From Callorhinus ursinus (taxonomy: Eukaryota; Chordata; Mammalia; Carnivora; Otariidae), in the NCBI RefSeq assembly GCF_003265705.1, contig NW_020312859.1, positions 3,331,190 through 3,395,189 on the forward strand: a DNA stretch of 64,000 nt, written 5' to 3'. Within the stretch, counting starts at the first letter, position 1. Every line of letters begins with the position of its first letter. Made by a program: the position numbers and the translations under genes. A model generated the notes under the pieces. It worked only from the letters and a program-made list of their open reading frames with translations. It made no database searches and was not told where the DNA came from. This document shows, in pieces, positions 26,341 through 36,740 of the stretch.

Positions 26341-26556
26341 CACCAGCAAAGTTTTTCTCTAAAAGGCTACAGAGTAAAGATTTTAGGCTTCACAAGCCAA
26401 ATGTTCTCTGTCACAACTATTCAGCTCTGCCTTGGTGGCATGCAAGCAGCCACAGACAGTATGTAGACAAATGAATGTAGGTTCCAGTAAAACTATTTAC
26501 AGAAACTGGTAACAGGCTGGATGTGGCCTGTGGGGCATAGTTTGCCAACCCGATTT
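26341..26556 (-). mobile_element. hAT-Charlie-type non-autonomous DNA transposon
   Basis: Ends resemble a short inverted repeat: CCAGCAAAGTTTTTCTCTAA on the left and CATAGTTTGCCAACCCG on the right, with 'CAGCTCTGCC' and 'GCAGCCACAGACAGTATG' inside. The exact family name is not certain and the strand follows the usual consensus direction. Confidence 0.6.
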
Positions 26557-27430
26557 AACAGAGAAAAGTGAAGCCCGGAATACTCTATATTAAGCTACCA
26601 TTTTTGCAGAGCTATGGGAGAGAACATGTATATGTATGTGCTTGTATCTGCATAAAATTTCTCTCAAGGACCTACTAGAACAGGTGAATGCCCACAAAGC
26701 CTACAATGTCTCCTATCTGATCCCTTACAGAAAAAGCTGGCTGGTCTCTTCCCTAGAAACTTATCAGCTCTCCCCAGGGAAGAGAACTAGGTGACCAAAA
26801 GTCAGGGGAGACAGACTTTACTGTAGACCTAAAGGGTCTAAAGACCTAAAGATACTTTATTTTTTCTACAGGGAGACAAAAAAAGAAGTAAAAGTTTAAT
26901 CCTATGGTTTATGTTACACCTCACTGTCTCTCAAGAACATTGAAAACCCTGCCCCCTTTTGCTTTGGAACCCTCCCCTCAGAAAACCACACACCAACACA
27001 ATGCTACCTGGAATTCTAAGAGGATTCACAAACCAAATTTATCTGTTGTTATTTCATATGTAAGAAACTCAAGCTAACAATGGAATGTCCCTAAGTAGCA
27101 GAGGTATTAACTGTTGGGGAAGATTAAGATGAAGTGGTGATTCCTCAGAAGGCCAGGTGGTTGGTGATGGTTGGCACTCATGATTCTTCCCTCCCTGATG
27201 AACCTGAACAAGGGCATACCTCAACCGCACTTTAGCCAACAGCTGGAACACTGTTTAAGTCTATCTAACAGTTGGTCTCACAGAGGAGAAAACATTGGAA
27301 TAGGTTAGACCTTCTTGCTCATATTGTGTCAGACAATTTCAACCCTCTGCCACAGTGTTGCTCGCAGAGTACCTTTTACATGTGAATATATGTGAATATA
27401 TTATCTGGCCAAAGGATTAAAATACACTTT
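26557..27430. other. Intergenic stretch, no gene seen
   Basis: Unassigned sequence; no gene-like frame or clear repeat. Confidence 0.45.
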
Positions 27431-27602
27431 TTTTTTGAAGATTTTATTTATTTATTCATGAGGGAGAGAGAGAGAGGAGAAGCAGAGGGAGAAGCAGGCT
27501 CCCAAGGAGCAGGGAGCCCGATGCGGGACTCGATCCCAGGACCCTGGGATCATGACCTGAGCCGAAGGCAGACGCTTAACCATCTGAGCCACCCAGGCGC
27601 CC
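27431..27602 (-). repeat. Carnivore SINE
   Basis: Reverse-strand SINE ending GAGCCACCCAGGCGCCC. TAAAATACACTTT occurs on the two sides as target duplication. Confidence 0.95.
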
Positions 27603-27682
27603 TAAAATACACTTTCTTAATCAGCTAAAGACTTAAGTCTTTTGGAAGTTTTTCAGGAGGAAATCTTAACTAAGTTATTTTT

Positions 27683-27878
27683 TTTTAGTTTTTTTTTTTT
27701 AATTTATTTATTCATTTGACAGAGGGAGACACAGTGAGAGAGGGAACACAAGCAGAGGGAGAGGGAGAAGCAGGCTTCCCGCGGAGCAGGGAGCCCGATG
27801 CGGGACTCGATCCCAGGACCCTGGGATCATGACGTGAGCCGAAGGCAGATGCTTAATGACTGAGCCACCCAGGTGCCC
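27683..27878 (-). repeat. Carnivore SINE
   Basis: Reverse-strand full SINE. The string CTTAACTAAGTTATTTTT occurs at about 27665-27682 and 27879-27896, a clean target-site duplication. Confidence 0.95.
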
Positions 27879-27959
27879 CTTAACTAAGTTATTTTTAAAT
27901 AATCATAACTTTGCCACTCCTGGGCCTTTCAATTCCTTCTACAAAGTGTGAAATAAAGA

Positions 27960-28010
27960 TTTCGAAGGAAAAGGGGAAGAGGAAGAGGAAGAAGAGGAAG
28001 AGGAGAAAGT
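27960..28010 (+). repeat. GA-rich purine tract
   Basis: (GAAGAG)n-like run of about 50 bases, nearly all purine on the + strand. Confidence 0.8.
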
Positions 28011-28356
28011 TGTTGAAGTTGTTCTAGGTGTTGGCTTTAGAAACTCCATGATTACTAAAGTGCATGAACATACAGGAAGCAGGTGAAATAAGAAGGTGAT
28101 CTGTAGGGCATACATCTATAAACTATAGGCCACCAGGACCAGGAAAAAGAAAAAAGTAATTTGGTTTGGGGCATGAATTAAACATTGGTCATGAGTTAAT
28201 CGTTGTTGAAGCTGAGTGATAGGTAAATCTTACTATTCTCCCCATTTTTATATAACTTTGAAATCTTCCATACTAAAAAGGTTTTTTGAAATACATGTAT
28301 GTACACTAAATGTAATGTGGGATCCCAGATTGGATCCTGGAACAGAAAAAGACATG

Positions 28357-28509
28357 GGTGATGGGTTAGCCTGGTGATGGGCATTAAAGAGGGCATGTTC
28401 TATATGGAGCACTGGGTGTTATACGCAAACTATGAACCATGGAACACTACATCAAAAACTAATGATGTAATGTATGGTGATTAACAGTAACATAATAATA
28501 AAAAAAAAA
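28357..28509 (+). mobile_element. Very short LINE-1 3' end insertion
   Basis: About 150 bases of the young LINE-1 terminus (from 'GGTTAGCCTGGTGATGGGCA' to 'GATTAACAGTAACATAATAA' plus A tail). Exact 13-bp duplication AGAAAAAGACATG at 28344-28356 and 28510-28522. Confidence 0.9.
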
Positions 28510-28770
28510 AGAAAAAGACATGAGTGGAAAAACTGGTGAATCCAAATAAAGTCTGTAGTTTAGTTACTAGTATTGTACCAACATAAACTTCTTAGTTCTG
28601 TTAAATGCACGATGCTTTTGTAAGATGTTAACATTAGGGAAAGCCAGGTGAGGAGTATATGGGAACTCTTTGTAGTATCTTTGCAAGTTTTCTGTAAACC
28701 TAAAATGATTTCAAAACAAAAAATTTAAACACACAGAAAGTAAAGAGCAACACAATAGCCAGGATGGAAG

Positions 28771-28965
28771 CCCAGCTCCACTCTTCCTAATGCTAGATCT
28801 CGGGCATAACCTAACCTTCGTGTGATTCTGTTTCCTCATCCACAGGGTAGGGATGACAAACTCCCAGGACTATGTGTAGGATTAAGGGATTTAACACATG
28901 TAAGGTTATCAGGACAGCGTCTAGCATACATGAAGCTCTCAACTAATGCCACCTACTAGTAGCAG
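28771..28965 (+). repeat. MIR SINE
   Basis: Full MIR order: degraded 'CTCGGGCATAACCTAACC', 'CTGTTTCCTCATCCACAGGG', 'TAGGATTAAGGGATTTAACA' and 'AAGCTCTCAACTAATG'. Confidence 0.7.
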
Positions 28966-29190
28966 AAATGGAGGTGGTATTACTTAGCAAAAAGAAAATG
29001 TAATGAGATAAGAGAAACAACGATGAGTACGTGAATTTATAAAATATGTACACAAAGTTAATCAACCAAGAAAATCATCAATTTTGCATTTAAAATGAAA
29101 AACAAAACTCAATGAAAATAGGCCAGGAAAGGGCATCATTCAGAAGGACAGAAACAGTAACAAACATGCATATTAAAAAGTTTTAAACAG

Positions 29191-29367
29191 AGGCGCCTGG
29201 GTGGCTCAGTTGGTTAAGCATCTGCCTTTGGCTCAGGTCATAATCCCAGGGTCCTGGGATCAAGCCCCGCGGAGGGCTCCCTGCTCAGCGGGGAGCCTGC
29301 TTCTCCCTCTGCCTGCTATGCTCTCTCACTCTCTTTCTCTGTCAAATAAATTAATAAAAAAATCTAA
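29191..29367 (+). repeat. Carnivore SINE
   Basis: GGCGCCTGGGTGGCTCAG head and CAAATAAATTAATAAA tail, with AAGTTTTAAA(C/T)A repeated on both sides. Confidence 0.95.
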
Positions 29368-29369
29368 GA

Positions 29370-30360
29370 AGTTTTAAATAGCCTCTAAAATCAAAGAAAT
29401 ATTTATGTAATTCAACCAGCAAGAGGAGAAAACAGACCAGATTACAGAAAACTTAATAAATTCAAAGAAAAGAAAGGGGAAAACACAAAATAAAATGGTA
29501 GAAATCAATCCAAATATGTCAGTAGTCATATAAATGAAAACAGACTTAACCCACCTATTAAAAAACATTCCATTTACCTCTTTAAACCAAATACATGTCT
29601 ATTCTGAGCAATACTAACCAATACCTTTAAGCCAAAGATAGAGGTAAATACATGAAATGTGTGCCACCGCCACCACCTCCCATGCATATAACAGACATAA
29701 CTAATCAATCACAGCACTTTTCTGAGCCTGGACAATACCTTCAGAATCTTTCCCAACACAATGCTCCAGAAAGCCATTATACAGAGATAGAGGTAAGCTC
29801 TATCTTGACAGAGCCCCCTGTAGGCAAGTTTTCCAGTTGGCCCACTGACCCACATGGCATGACCTGAGGTGTTTTAGGAAAAATAAGGAATAAAAGGGCT
29901 TAAGAAAAACTCCTGCCTGGACATCAGGGAAGAAAGACAAGGCAAGAAAGGGATGTCTGTTATAAATTCTTGGGCTGGATCTCAACCAGCTGTTCCCTCT
30001 CCTCAGTCCTCATTTCTTGCCTCTCCTGGGCCAGTCTCCAGAGAACACTGGCTACAAGCCACATGCTTACTGAGACCATCATAAAAACATTTGTTAGCAG
30101 TGATGGTGACCACAGCAAGTTAGCACTGGGCTGGGCACCAGCGGCTGAATCACAAAGGAGAGCCCATGGCCAAGGAGAAAGCACCCACCAGCCCTGGGCA
30201 GCAGGCAAGCTTTTCAGGATCATGTCAAGGATTCCTGGCAAAGGGGGAGCCTAGTAGAAGAGCTGTGTCCTAGGGCAGAGGGGGCTCTAGCATGGCAGAG
30301 GAAGGAGGAGAGAAAGGGGAGCTACATTGGGACCAGGTGCTTTGCAGATACTGTTTTACT
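29370..30360. other. Intergenic stretch, no gene seen
   Basis: The first 250 bases are A-rich, perhaps old LINE-1. The remainder is unique sequence without supported features. Confidence 0.45.
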
Positions 30361-30376
30361 AAGACCTGTGACAACA

Positions 30377-30578
30377 GGGTGCCTGGGTGGCTCAGATGGT
30401 TAAGCGTCTGCCTTCAGCTTGGGTCATGATCCCAGCGTCCTGGGATTGAGTCCCGCATCGGGCTCCCTGTTCAGCGGGGAGCCTGCTTCTCCCTCTCCCG
30501 CTCCCCCTGCTTGTGCTCTCTCTCTCTCTCTCTCTCTGTCAAATAAATAAATTAATAAAATCTTTAAAAAAAAAAAAA
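30377..30578 (+). repeat. Carnivore SINE, first of a tandem pair
   Basis: GGGTGCCTGGGTGGCTCAGA head to a 16-A tail. Bordered by AAGACCTGTGACAACAG (30361) and AAGACCTGTGAAAACAG (30579). Confidence 0.95.
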
Positions 30579-30594
30579 AAGACCTGTGAAAACA

Positions 30595-30773
30595 GGGGTG
30601 CCTGGGTGGCTCAGTCAGTTAAGTGTCTGCCTTTGGCTCAGGTCATGATCCCAGGGTCCTGGGATGGAGCCCCGTGTCAGGCTCCAGGGAGCCTGTTTCT
30701 GAGCCTGTTTCTCCCTCTCCCTCTGGCCCCCACCCCCAGCTCATGCTCTCTCAGATAAATAAATAAAATAAAA
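30595..30773 (+). repeat. Carnivore SINE, second of a tandem pair
   Basis: Same orientation as its neighbour. Bordered by the middle copy of the duplication (30579) and a third copy, AAGACCTGTGACAACAG (30774-30790). Confidence 0.95.
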
Positions 30774-30909
30774 AAGACCTGTGACAACAGAGAGGGGAAA
30801 CTATTTTTATTTCCAATACACAGATATGAAAAATGAGTCTCAGAGAAGCTACATAACATGCCTTGGTTCACGAAGCTCATAAGTAGCAAGTGGCCTAATG
30901 AATTTGAAC

Positions 30910-31530
30910 CCATCCCCAGCAATTCCACTCCTAGATATGTATAAACCAGAAATGTGTACATGAGCTCACCAAAAGATTAGGACAAGCTGTTCACAACAGC
31001 TCTATTTATAATAGCCAATCTAGAAACTTTCCCCATGTCCTTCAGGAGAATGGGTAAATTCTGCAAAAATCATATCATGGAATACTATATAGTCACGAGG
31101 ATAAACAAATTGTAACTACCCAGATCAACATGGGTAAATCTTATGTAATATGAAATTCAGTTTACACAATGTTTTGTTTCTTGTTTTAGAAAAAGGCAAA
31201 ACAGGTGCCTGGCTGACTTGGTCGGTAGAGCACGGGACTCTTGATCTAGGGGTTGTAAGTTTGAGACCCACACTGGGTGTAGAGATCACTTAAAAACAAA
31301 ATCTTTAAAAATAAATAAAAACTAAAATTAAAAAAAGTCAACACAAATCTATGGTGTTTGAGGTGAGGAGGGGGTTTCTGGGGTGTTGGTCATGTTCCAT
31401 TTCTTGATGCGGGTGCTGGCTACATGACTGTGTTTACTTTGTGGAAATTCATCCAGCTATACACTTGGGATTTGTGCATTTTGCTCTCTGTATGTTGAAC
31501 TTTTATGAAAAGTCTTTAAAACCTGAACCT
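30910..31530 (+). repeat. Old LINE-1 3' portion, interrupted by a SINE
   Basis: ORF2 C-terminal pattern ('AGCAATTCCACTCCTAGATA', 'TCATGGAATACTATATAG') up to 31203, then 3' UTR ('CATCCAGCTATACACTTGGG') from 31337. A short SINE lies between. Confidence 0.75.
31204..31336 (+). repeat. Short, older carnivore tRNA-SINE
   Basis: GGTGCCTGGCTGACTTGGTC head, GTTTGAGACCCACAC B-box region and an AAATAAATAAAA tail. It sits inside an old LINE-1. Confidence 0.85.
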
Positions 31531-31535
31531 ATACT

Positions 31536-31757
31536 GGGGCACCTCGGTGCCTCAGTCATTTAAGAGTCATTAAGTCCCACCCTTGATTTCAGCTCAGGTC
31601 ATGGTCTTGGCATTGTGAGATTAAGCCCCATGTCAGGCTCCTCGTTCAGCAGGGGAGTCCACTTCTCTCCTTCTCCCTCTGCCCTTCCCCCCACTTGTTC
31701 ACACACATGCGCTCTTTCTCTCACTCTCACTCTAAAATAAATCTTAAAAAAAAAAAA
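31536..31757 (+). repeat. Older carnivore SINE
   Basis: Diverged head GGGGCACCTCGGTGCCTCAG, with a duplicated ATTTAAGAGTCATTAAG region, CT-rich body and poly-A end. Confidence 0.85.
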
Positions 31758-32553
31758 TACTGAACCCATGCCTAATGCCTATGCTGCTTCTCCTGCACCA
31801 CACCGCGTCCCCAGCTGATAACTATGAAGCAGAGGATGACACAGAACAGGGCACACTAAAGTGCAAACCTGCAAGTCAAGACTGGCTCAAGCCCTGCCCC
31901 AAGCCCTACCTGGTAACCTCCCTTTGGAGCACTCCACTGAAGCATAGAACTCCATACAAACTCCTCCTTTGCAGGTTTTCTTGAGCATAAGAAAGGGATG
32001 ACAAAGCATTTTGTAGTAACATCTTAAGAGCCCTATTTCCTGAGCTGCAAGTGTGTGCCAGTGTTCTTTCCAGCCCCTTCAACAACTCCGATAGGCTAAG
32101 GATTCTCCCCAGTTTATCATGAGAACTCCAAGGCTCAGAGGAGGGACGAGACATAGCCAGTAACAGCTAGGCTGGGATTCACATCCAGATCTACCTGATC
32201 CAAAGTCAGTGAGCCTGAGAAAGCTAGCCCAATATCCTGGGGAACAATCAAGACATAGGCATAGTCACATGGCTCTGGATTCCAGAACCCTTCACTGCAT
32301 TCATTTCCAGCCCAGTTCTGAGAACTCCAGGTCTCCTAAGTTCCTCCTCCACCCAGGTGAGCCCAGGGGGCACTATCCATTTTCCAGGGCTTTCGAGTGA
32401 ACACAAGTCTACCTTGTGTATCAGCTAGTTTTCACAATAATACTGAGTAACAAATCACCCCAATGTTCAGCAGCTTGAGACAACATTCACACCTTGCATC
32501 ATTTGGAGGTTGACTAATCTAGGTTTACAAAAAGCTGGCAAAAAATCAGGACA
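31758..32553. other. Intergenic stretch, no gene seen
   Basis: Unique sequence with a possible MIR/L2 trace near 32090-32180. No supported gene. Confidence 0.45.
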
Positions 32554-32745
32554 GGGGCGCCTGGGTGGCTCAGTCAGTTAAGCATCTGCCTTTGGTTCAG
32601 GTCATGATCCCAGGGTCCTGGGATCAAGTCCCACATCAGCCTCCCTGCTCAGCAGGGTGTCTGCTTCTCCCTCTGCCTGTCGCTCCCCCTGCTTGAGCTC
32701 TCTCTCTCTCTCTCTAACAAACAAATAAAATCTTAAAAAAAAAAA
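32554..32745 (+). repeat. Carnivore SINE
   Basis: GGGGCGCCTGGGTGGCTCAG head, CT-rich body, AACAAATAAAATC and A tail. Confidence 0.95.
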
Positions 32746-32754
32746 CACCAGGAT

Positions 32755-32960
32755 ATTGGATATTTAGACAAGAGGATTAGCATATACACTGCCCCCAATG
32801 CCTACAGACTATACATTCTTTTCAGATGCATGAGGAATTATAAAATTGATCATATGGTTGACCATAAAGCAAGTTTTGGCACATTTCAAAGATATGAAAC
32901 CACACAGACTATGTTCCCTAACCACAGGGAACACAATTAAGATAGACATCAACACCAAAA
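32755..32960 (+). repeat. Old LINE-1 ORF2 fragment
   Basis: Contains the ORF2 block 'CATTCTTTTCAGATGCATGA' followed by 'GACCATAAAGCAAGTTTTGG'. Confidence 0.7.
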
Positions 32961-33924
32961 AAAAGTGATAAAGCTTCCCCCACCCCTCTGGTCCAAGCTG
33001 CCCAAGGCTTTTCTCACTGCTACATCCCTTCATGGCAGAATGAGACATTTACTGAGCACCTCCTGGATACCAGGCTGGGCTGCTCTCTGGGCAGGGTGCA
33101 GGGACTCTCCCAGAAAAGGGAGAGACATATTCTCAATTATGCCTTTCTGAAGGGCATTTGTGACTCAGGCTTTACACCTGTCCTTGTCAGACTGTCCCAA
33201 TCGATGCATACTTTAACCTAGATAACTACAGGAGAGCCCTAGTTAACATCCAGGTAAAACACCTTCATCCTGACCAGCTAAGACCACCAGTCTACATCAG
33301 TGAAAAGCCTGATTCTTAATTCAGATCAAAACTCAGCTTTAATTACTTTAAAACACACATGACCAAAGGTGGAAACATAACACCCATCTTAGGGTTGAAT
33401 CACTATCATTACTAAATCAGAGACTCGGTGATCTATGTAAACAGGACAGATTTGATTCATGCTAGGGCCAGACTCCCCAGGTAATCCTGGCCTATCGACA
33501 ACCTGTCCTGGCATGCTGATTTCCCCACAGACCAAATTCCCATGTACCCTAGTCATTCCTACTTTGATATTACGAAGAGGGGATGATTTTTGTCTCTGAA
33601 TAAAGAATCTTTTTCTTCACAATTGCTGTCCAACAATGGAGCTGGCTACTGAGTAATAAAGTCACCTCTCCCAATCAGTGGAGGTGTTCAAGCAAAGGCC
33701 AGACATCTGCTTGATGAGGATGCTGAAGAGAAGGCCTGAAAAGCAGAAAAATGCCTCAAGGGCTCTTCCAAGACCTAGAAGAAACTGCTATTGGCCCCCT
33801 TTACCTGCTGCTGCAAACATACCAATGGCCACCAGGTGGTGACAGAGTCACACCATCACTGCAAAAGCTTTTGTAGCCCAGCGCACAGCTTTTCCTAGAA
33901 ATACCAAAAACTTAATTGAAACAA
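32961..33924. other. Intergenic stretch, no gene seen
   Basis: Unique sequence; no repeat or gene confidently assigned. Confidence 0.45.
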
Positions 33925-34503
33925 AATAAAAACAACTAAATTTAAAAATAGGATTACCATATGATCCATCAATCCCACTTCTGGGTATACAGCCAAAAGA
34001 ATTGAAAGTAGGATCTTGAGATACGTGTTCACCCATGTTGACAGCAGCATTATTCACAACAGACAAGAGGTGGAAGCAACCCTAGGGTCCATTCATAGAA
34101 AAATGAATGCATAACTAAAACGTGGTCTATACGTGCAGTGGAATATTTCTGGGCCCTGAAAATGGAAGGAAATTCTGACCCAAGCTACAACAGGTATGAA
34201 CCTTGAGGATATTATGCTAAGTTAAATCAGCTGTCACAAAACAATACTGTATGATTCTACTTTATACAAGATACTTAGAGTAGTCAAATTCATAGAAATA
34301 GAAGGTAGAATGGCAGTTTCCAGAGACTGGGGGAGGGGGAAATGAGTTGTTTAATGAGTACAGTTTCAATTTTGGAAGCTGAAAAAATTCTACAGATCTG
34401 TTGCATGACAATGTGCATGGAGTTAACATGGCTGAATTGTACGCTTAGAAAAGGTCAAGATGGTAAACTTTGTTATGTATTTAACCACAATTAAAAAAAA
34501 AAA
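33925..34503 (+). repeat. Old LINE-1 3' end
   Basis: Runs from 'GGATTACCATATGATCCATC' (ORF2 C-terminus) through the 3' UTR to 'TATTTAACCACAATTAAAAA'. Heavily mutated. Confidence 0.85.
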
Positions 34504-34866
34504 CAGAACAAAACTGAGTCTGTCATATAGAAGGGATCTGGGATTATCAGGAGCAGAGACTGTCAATCAGGCCTTTGGAGTCACTTTAATCTCTGGGCAC
34601 CCCAGCACAGGTGAGTATTAATGGAGGACATAGTCCAGCCTGGGACAGGAAGGCCTGCATCTGGGAAGAGGTGGGCATGACTCTGGGAAGGGCCTCTGGG
34701 CTCTTGAAGGGGCTGTGTCTGGGTGGCTGGAATGGAAGGAGGGGTGGTCTGTCAGGATGCACATACAACTCTTGGACCACAGATGCTTTTTGGTCAGTCC
34801 CTACCGTCACACAGCAGAAATTCAGGTCTTCCTTTGGTCTTGGCAAGAGGACAACTCCACCTTGAT

Positions 34867-35045
34867 CGGGGTGCCTGGGTGGCTCAGTCTGTTAAGCATC
34901 TGCCTTCTGCTCAAGTCATGATCTCAGGGTCCTGGAATGGAGGCCCACATCAGGCCCCCTGCTCAGCAGAGAGTCTGCTTTTCCCTCCTCTCTCTACCCC
35001 TCCCCCCTGCTCGCTCGCTCTCAAAAAAGTAAATAAATAAAATAA
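34867..35045 (+). repeat. Carnivore SINE
   Basis: GGGGTGCCTGGGTGGCTCAG head and AAATAAATAAAATAAA tail. Perfect 18-bp duplication AAGAGGACAACTCCACCT at 34845-34862 and 35046-35063. Confidence 0.95.
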
Positions 35046-35144
35046 AAGAGGACAACTCCACCTAGAGTAGTCCAACAAGAGATCCTTAGCTCATGAATGC
35101 CCAACAATGGCCAGAGCATTACTGATCCCTCTTGGTTTTCATAT

Positions 35145-35245
35145 TCATTCAAGAAGTATTTGTTGAGCACCTACTATAGCACCTATGTGTCAGGCACTGA
35201 TGAGTGCTGGGGATAAAGCTATGAACGTGGCAGGGAGCATCCCTG
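35145..35245 (+). repeat. L2 fragment
   Basis: 'TATTTGTTGAGCACCTACTA' followed by 'GTCAGGCACTGATGAGTGCT', typical L2. Confidence 0.65.
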
Positions 35246-35550
35246 CTCTCTTGGAAGTTACATGCAAACGGTAGTCATACAATAAGCCAGTACAACACAG
35301 GTATAACTGCAAGTAGATAGGCCCTTTCCCAAGTTGATGTCCCATTGCCTGAGAAACGCAGGCAGGTGGAGGGGACCCAGGTGGCTATCACCATAGAAAC
35401 CACATGGCACAAACTGCCCTGAATCTGCTAGGACTGAGTTCTTGGAGTGAATGAAATTGTGAAATGCTGTGGGGCCCGGAAAAGAAAAGATAGCAATGGC
35501 CCCAGACATCTCATTGATGTTGATTAATCGAATGATTAGTACCATTAATC

Positions 35551-35702
35551 CCTGCTACTCAAAGTGCAGTCCCCAACTCAGCATCACCTGGAAACTTGTT
35601 AGAAATGCGGCACCTCAAGCCCCACCGGAGAGGCTCCTGGACCAAAGTCTGCATTTTAACAGGATCCTAATGTGATTCATGTGCGGAATTCGGGAAGCAC
35701 TT
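35551..35702 (+). mobile_element. MER5A-like hAT element
   Basis: 'CTCAAAGTGCAGTCCCC', 'AGCATCACCTGGAAACTTGT', 'TTAGAAATGC' and 'CATTTTAACAGGATCC' follow the MER5A order. Confidence 0.75.
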
Positions 35703-35830
35703 TATTAGACCATTAGTGGTGTTTACCTCTGAGGAAAATGGGGGTGGATGGATGAGATGGACTGTCTGCATTTTAATTCATACACTTCTGTATCACTTGT
35801 ATCTCATCGGAGGCTTTTAAAATTAAAAAA

Positions 35831-36010
35831 GAGCGCCCGGGGGGCTCTGTCGTTAAGGATCTGCCTTCTGCTCAGGTCATGATCCGGGGTCCTGGGATCA
35901 AGTCCCGCATTGGGCTCCCTACTCCGCGGGGAGCCTGCTTCTCCCTCTCCCCTGCCGGTGCGCACTCTCTCTCTCTCAAATAAACAAAATCTTTAAAATA
36001 AAAATAAATT
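35831..36010 (+). repeat. Carnivore SINE
   Basis: Diverged head GAGCGCCCGGGGGGCTCTGT, CT-rich body and AAATAAACAAAATC tail. It is the last young SINE before an 11-kb SINE-free interval. Confidence 0.9.
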
Positions 36011-36439
36011 TAATTCAAAAAGAGACAAAATGTATTAAAGGCATCTTAGAAGACAATTCCCTTTATTAAAGGGGAGATATAAAATGCAAATAAATGTACT
36101 ACGTATCTCAAGCATCACACAGACGCCCTTTACCTAAACCTAAGTCCCCACAGCTGCACACGGTGTCCACCCGCCCCACTCCTCCCCGGGGGGACCTGGC
36201 CTGCTTCCGACCCCCAGCAACAATCTCAAGCTGAGAACACCAGTGTCCCATTCGGAATTCTTCATGACTGGGACGTGGGCGGCTCACGTCCAAGCCTTGC
36301 TCCTCCACCCTCGTGCGGGTCTGGCTTGAACCCTCGGCTGCAGCCTCCCACTCCGTGAGGGCCAGCACACCGGGCCAAAGTGTCCTGGCCATACAAGTAC
36401 CCACACGCCGCAGTTAACCCGTGACAGCGTGGAACTTAA

Positions 36440-36740
36440 AACAATACCGAGTTCCTGCTGCTCATGAGTCCGGGCTCGGCCGGGCGGTTCTTCTGGACGG
36501 GGCCAGATCAGGTGAGGCTGGACGGCTTAGGACCACCTGGCTGACGCGACCAGACTCTGCTAAACCTGTGAACCACCGTTCCCGCCCCCCCCCCCCCCGC
36601 CCCGCCCCGCCCCGCCCCGCCCCGCCCCACTCCGCTCTCAGCAGGCTCTCCCACAATCCCTCACGGGGGCAATTAGGGGATTCCCATTGGGCAAAGCAAG
36701 TCACGTGAGCCACGTGGGCGTGGCTTCCGGGAGCAGCTGT
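36440..36740. promoter_or_regulatory. CpG-dense, promoter-like element
   Basis: About 24 CpGs occur in 330 bp. It carries a run of GC boxes (CCCGCC), an inverted CCAAT box (CCATTGG, 36684-36690), two E-boxes CACGTG (36702-36707, 36711-36716), and an ETS-like CTTCCGG near 36724-36730. This is the usual content of a TATA-less CpG promoter, yet no recognised gene starts on either side. Orientation and transcript are unknown. An untranslated RNA starting here, a tissue-specific alternative start, or a GC-rich piece without promoter activity are all possible. Confidence 0.45.
36581..36629 (+). repeat. C-run followed by (CCCGC)n tract
   Basis: A run of about 14 C followed by seven CCCGC-type units. 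The - strand therefore has many G4 runs (GGGGC)n, able to form G-quadruplexes, and the + strand could form an i-motif. Confidence 0.9.
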
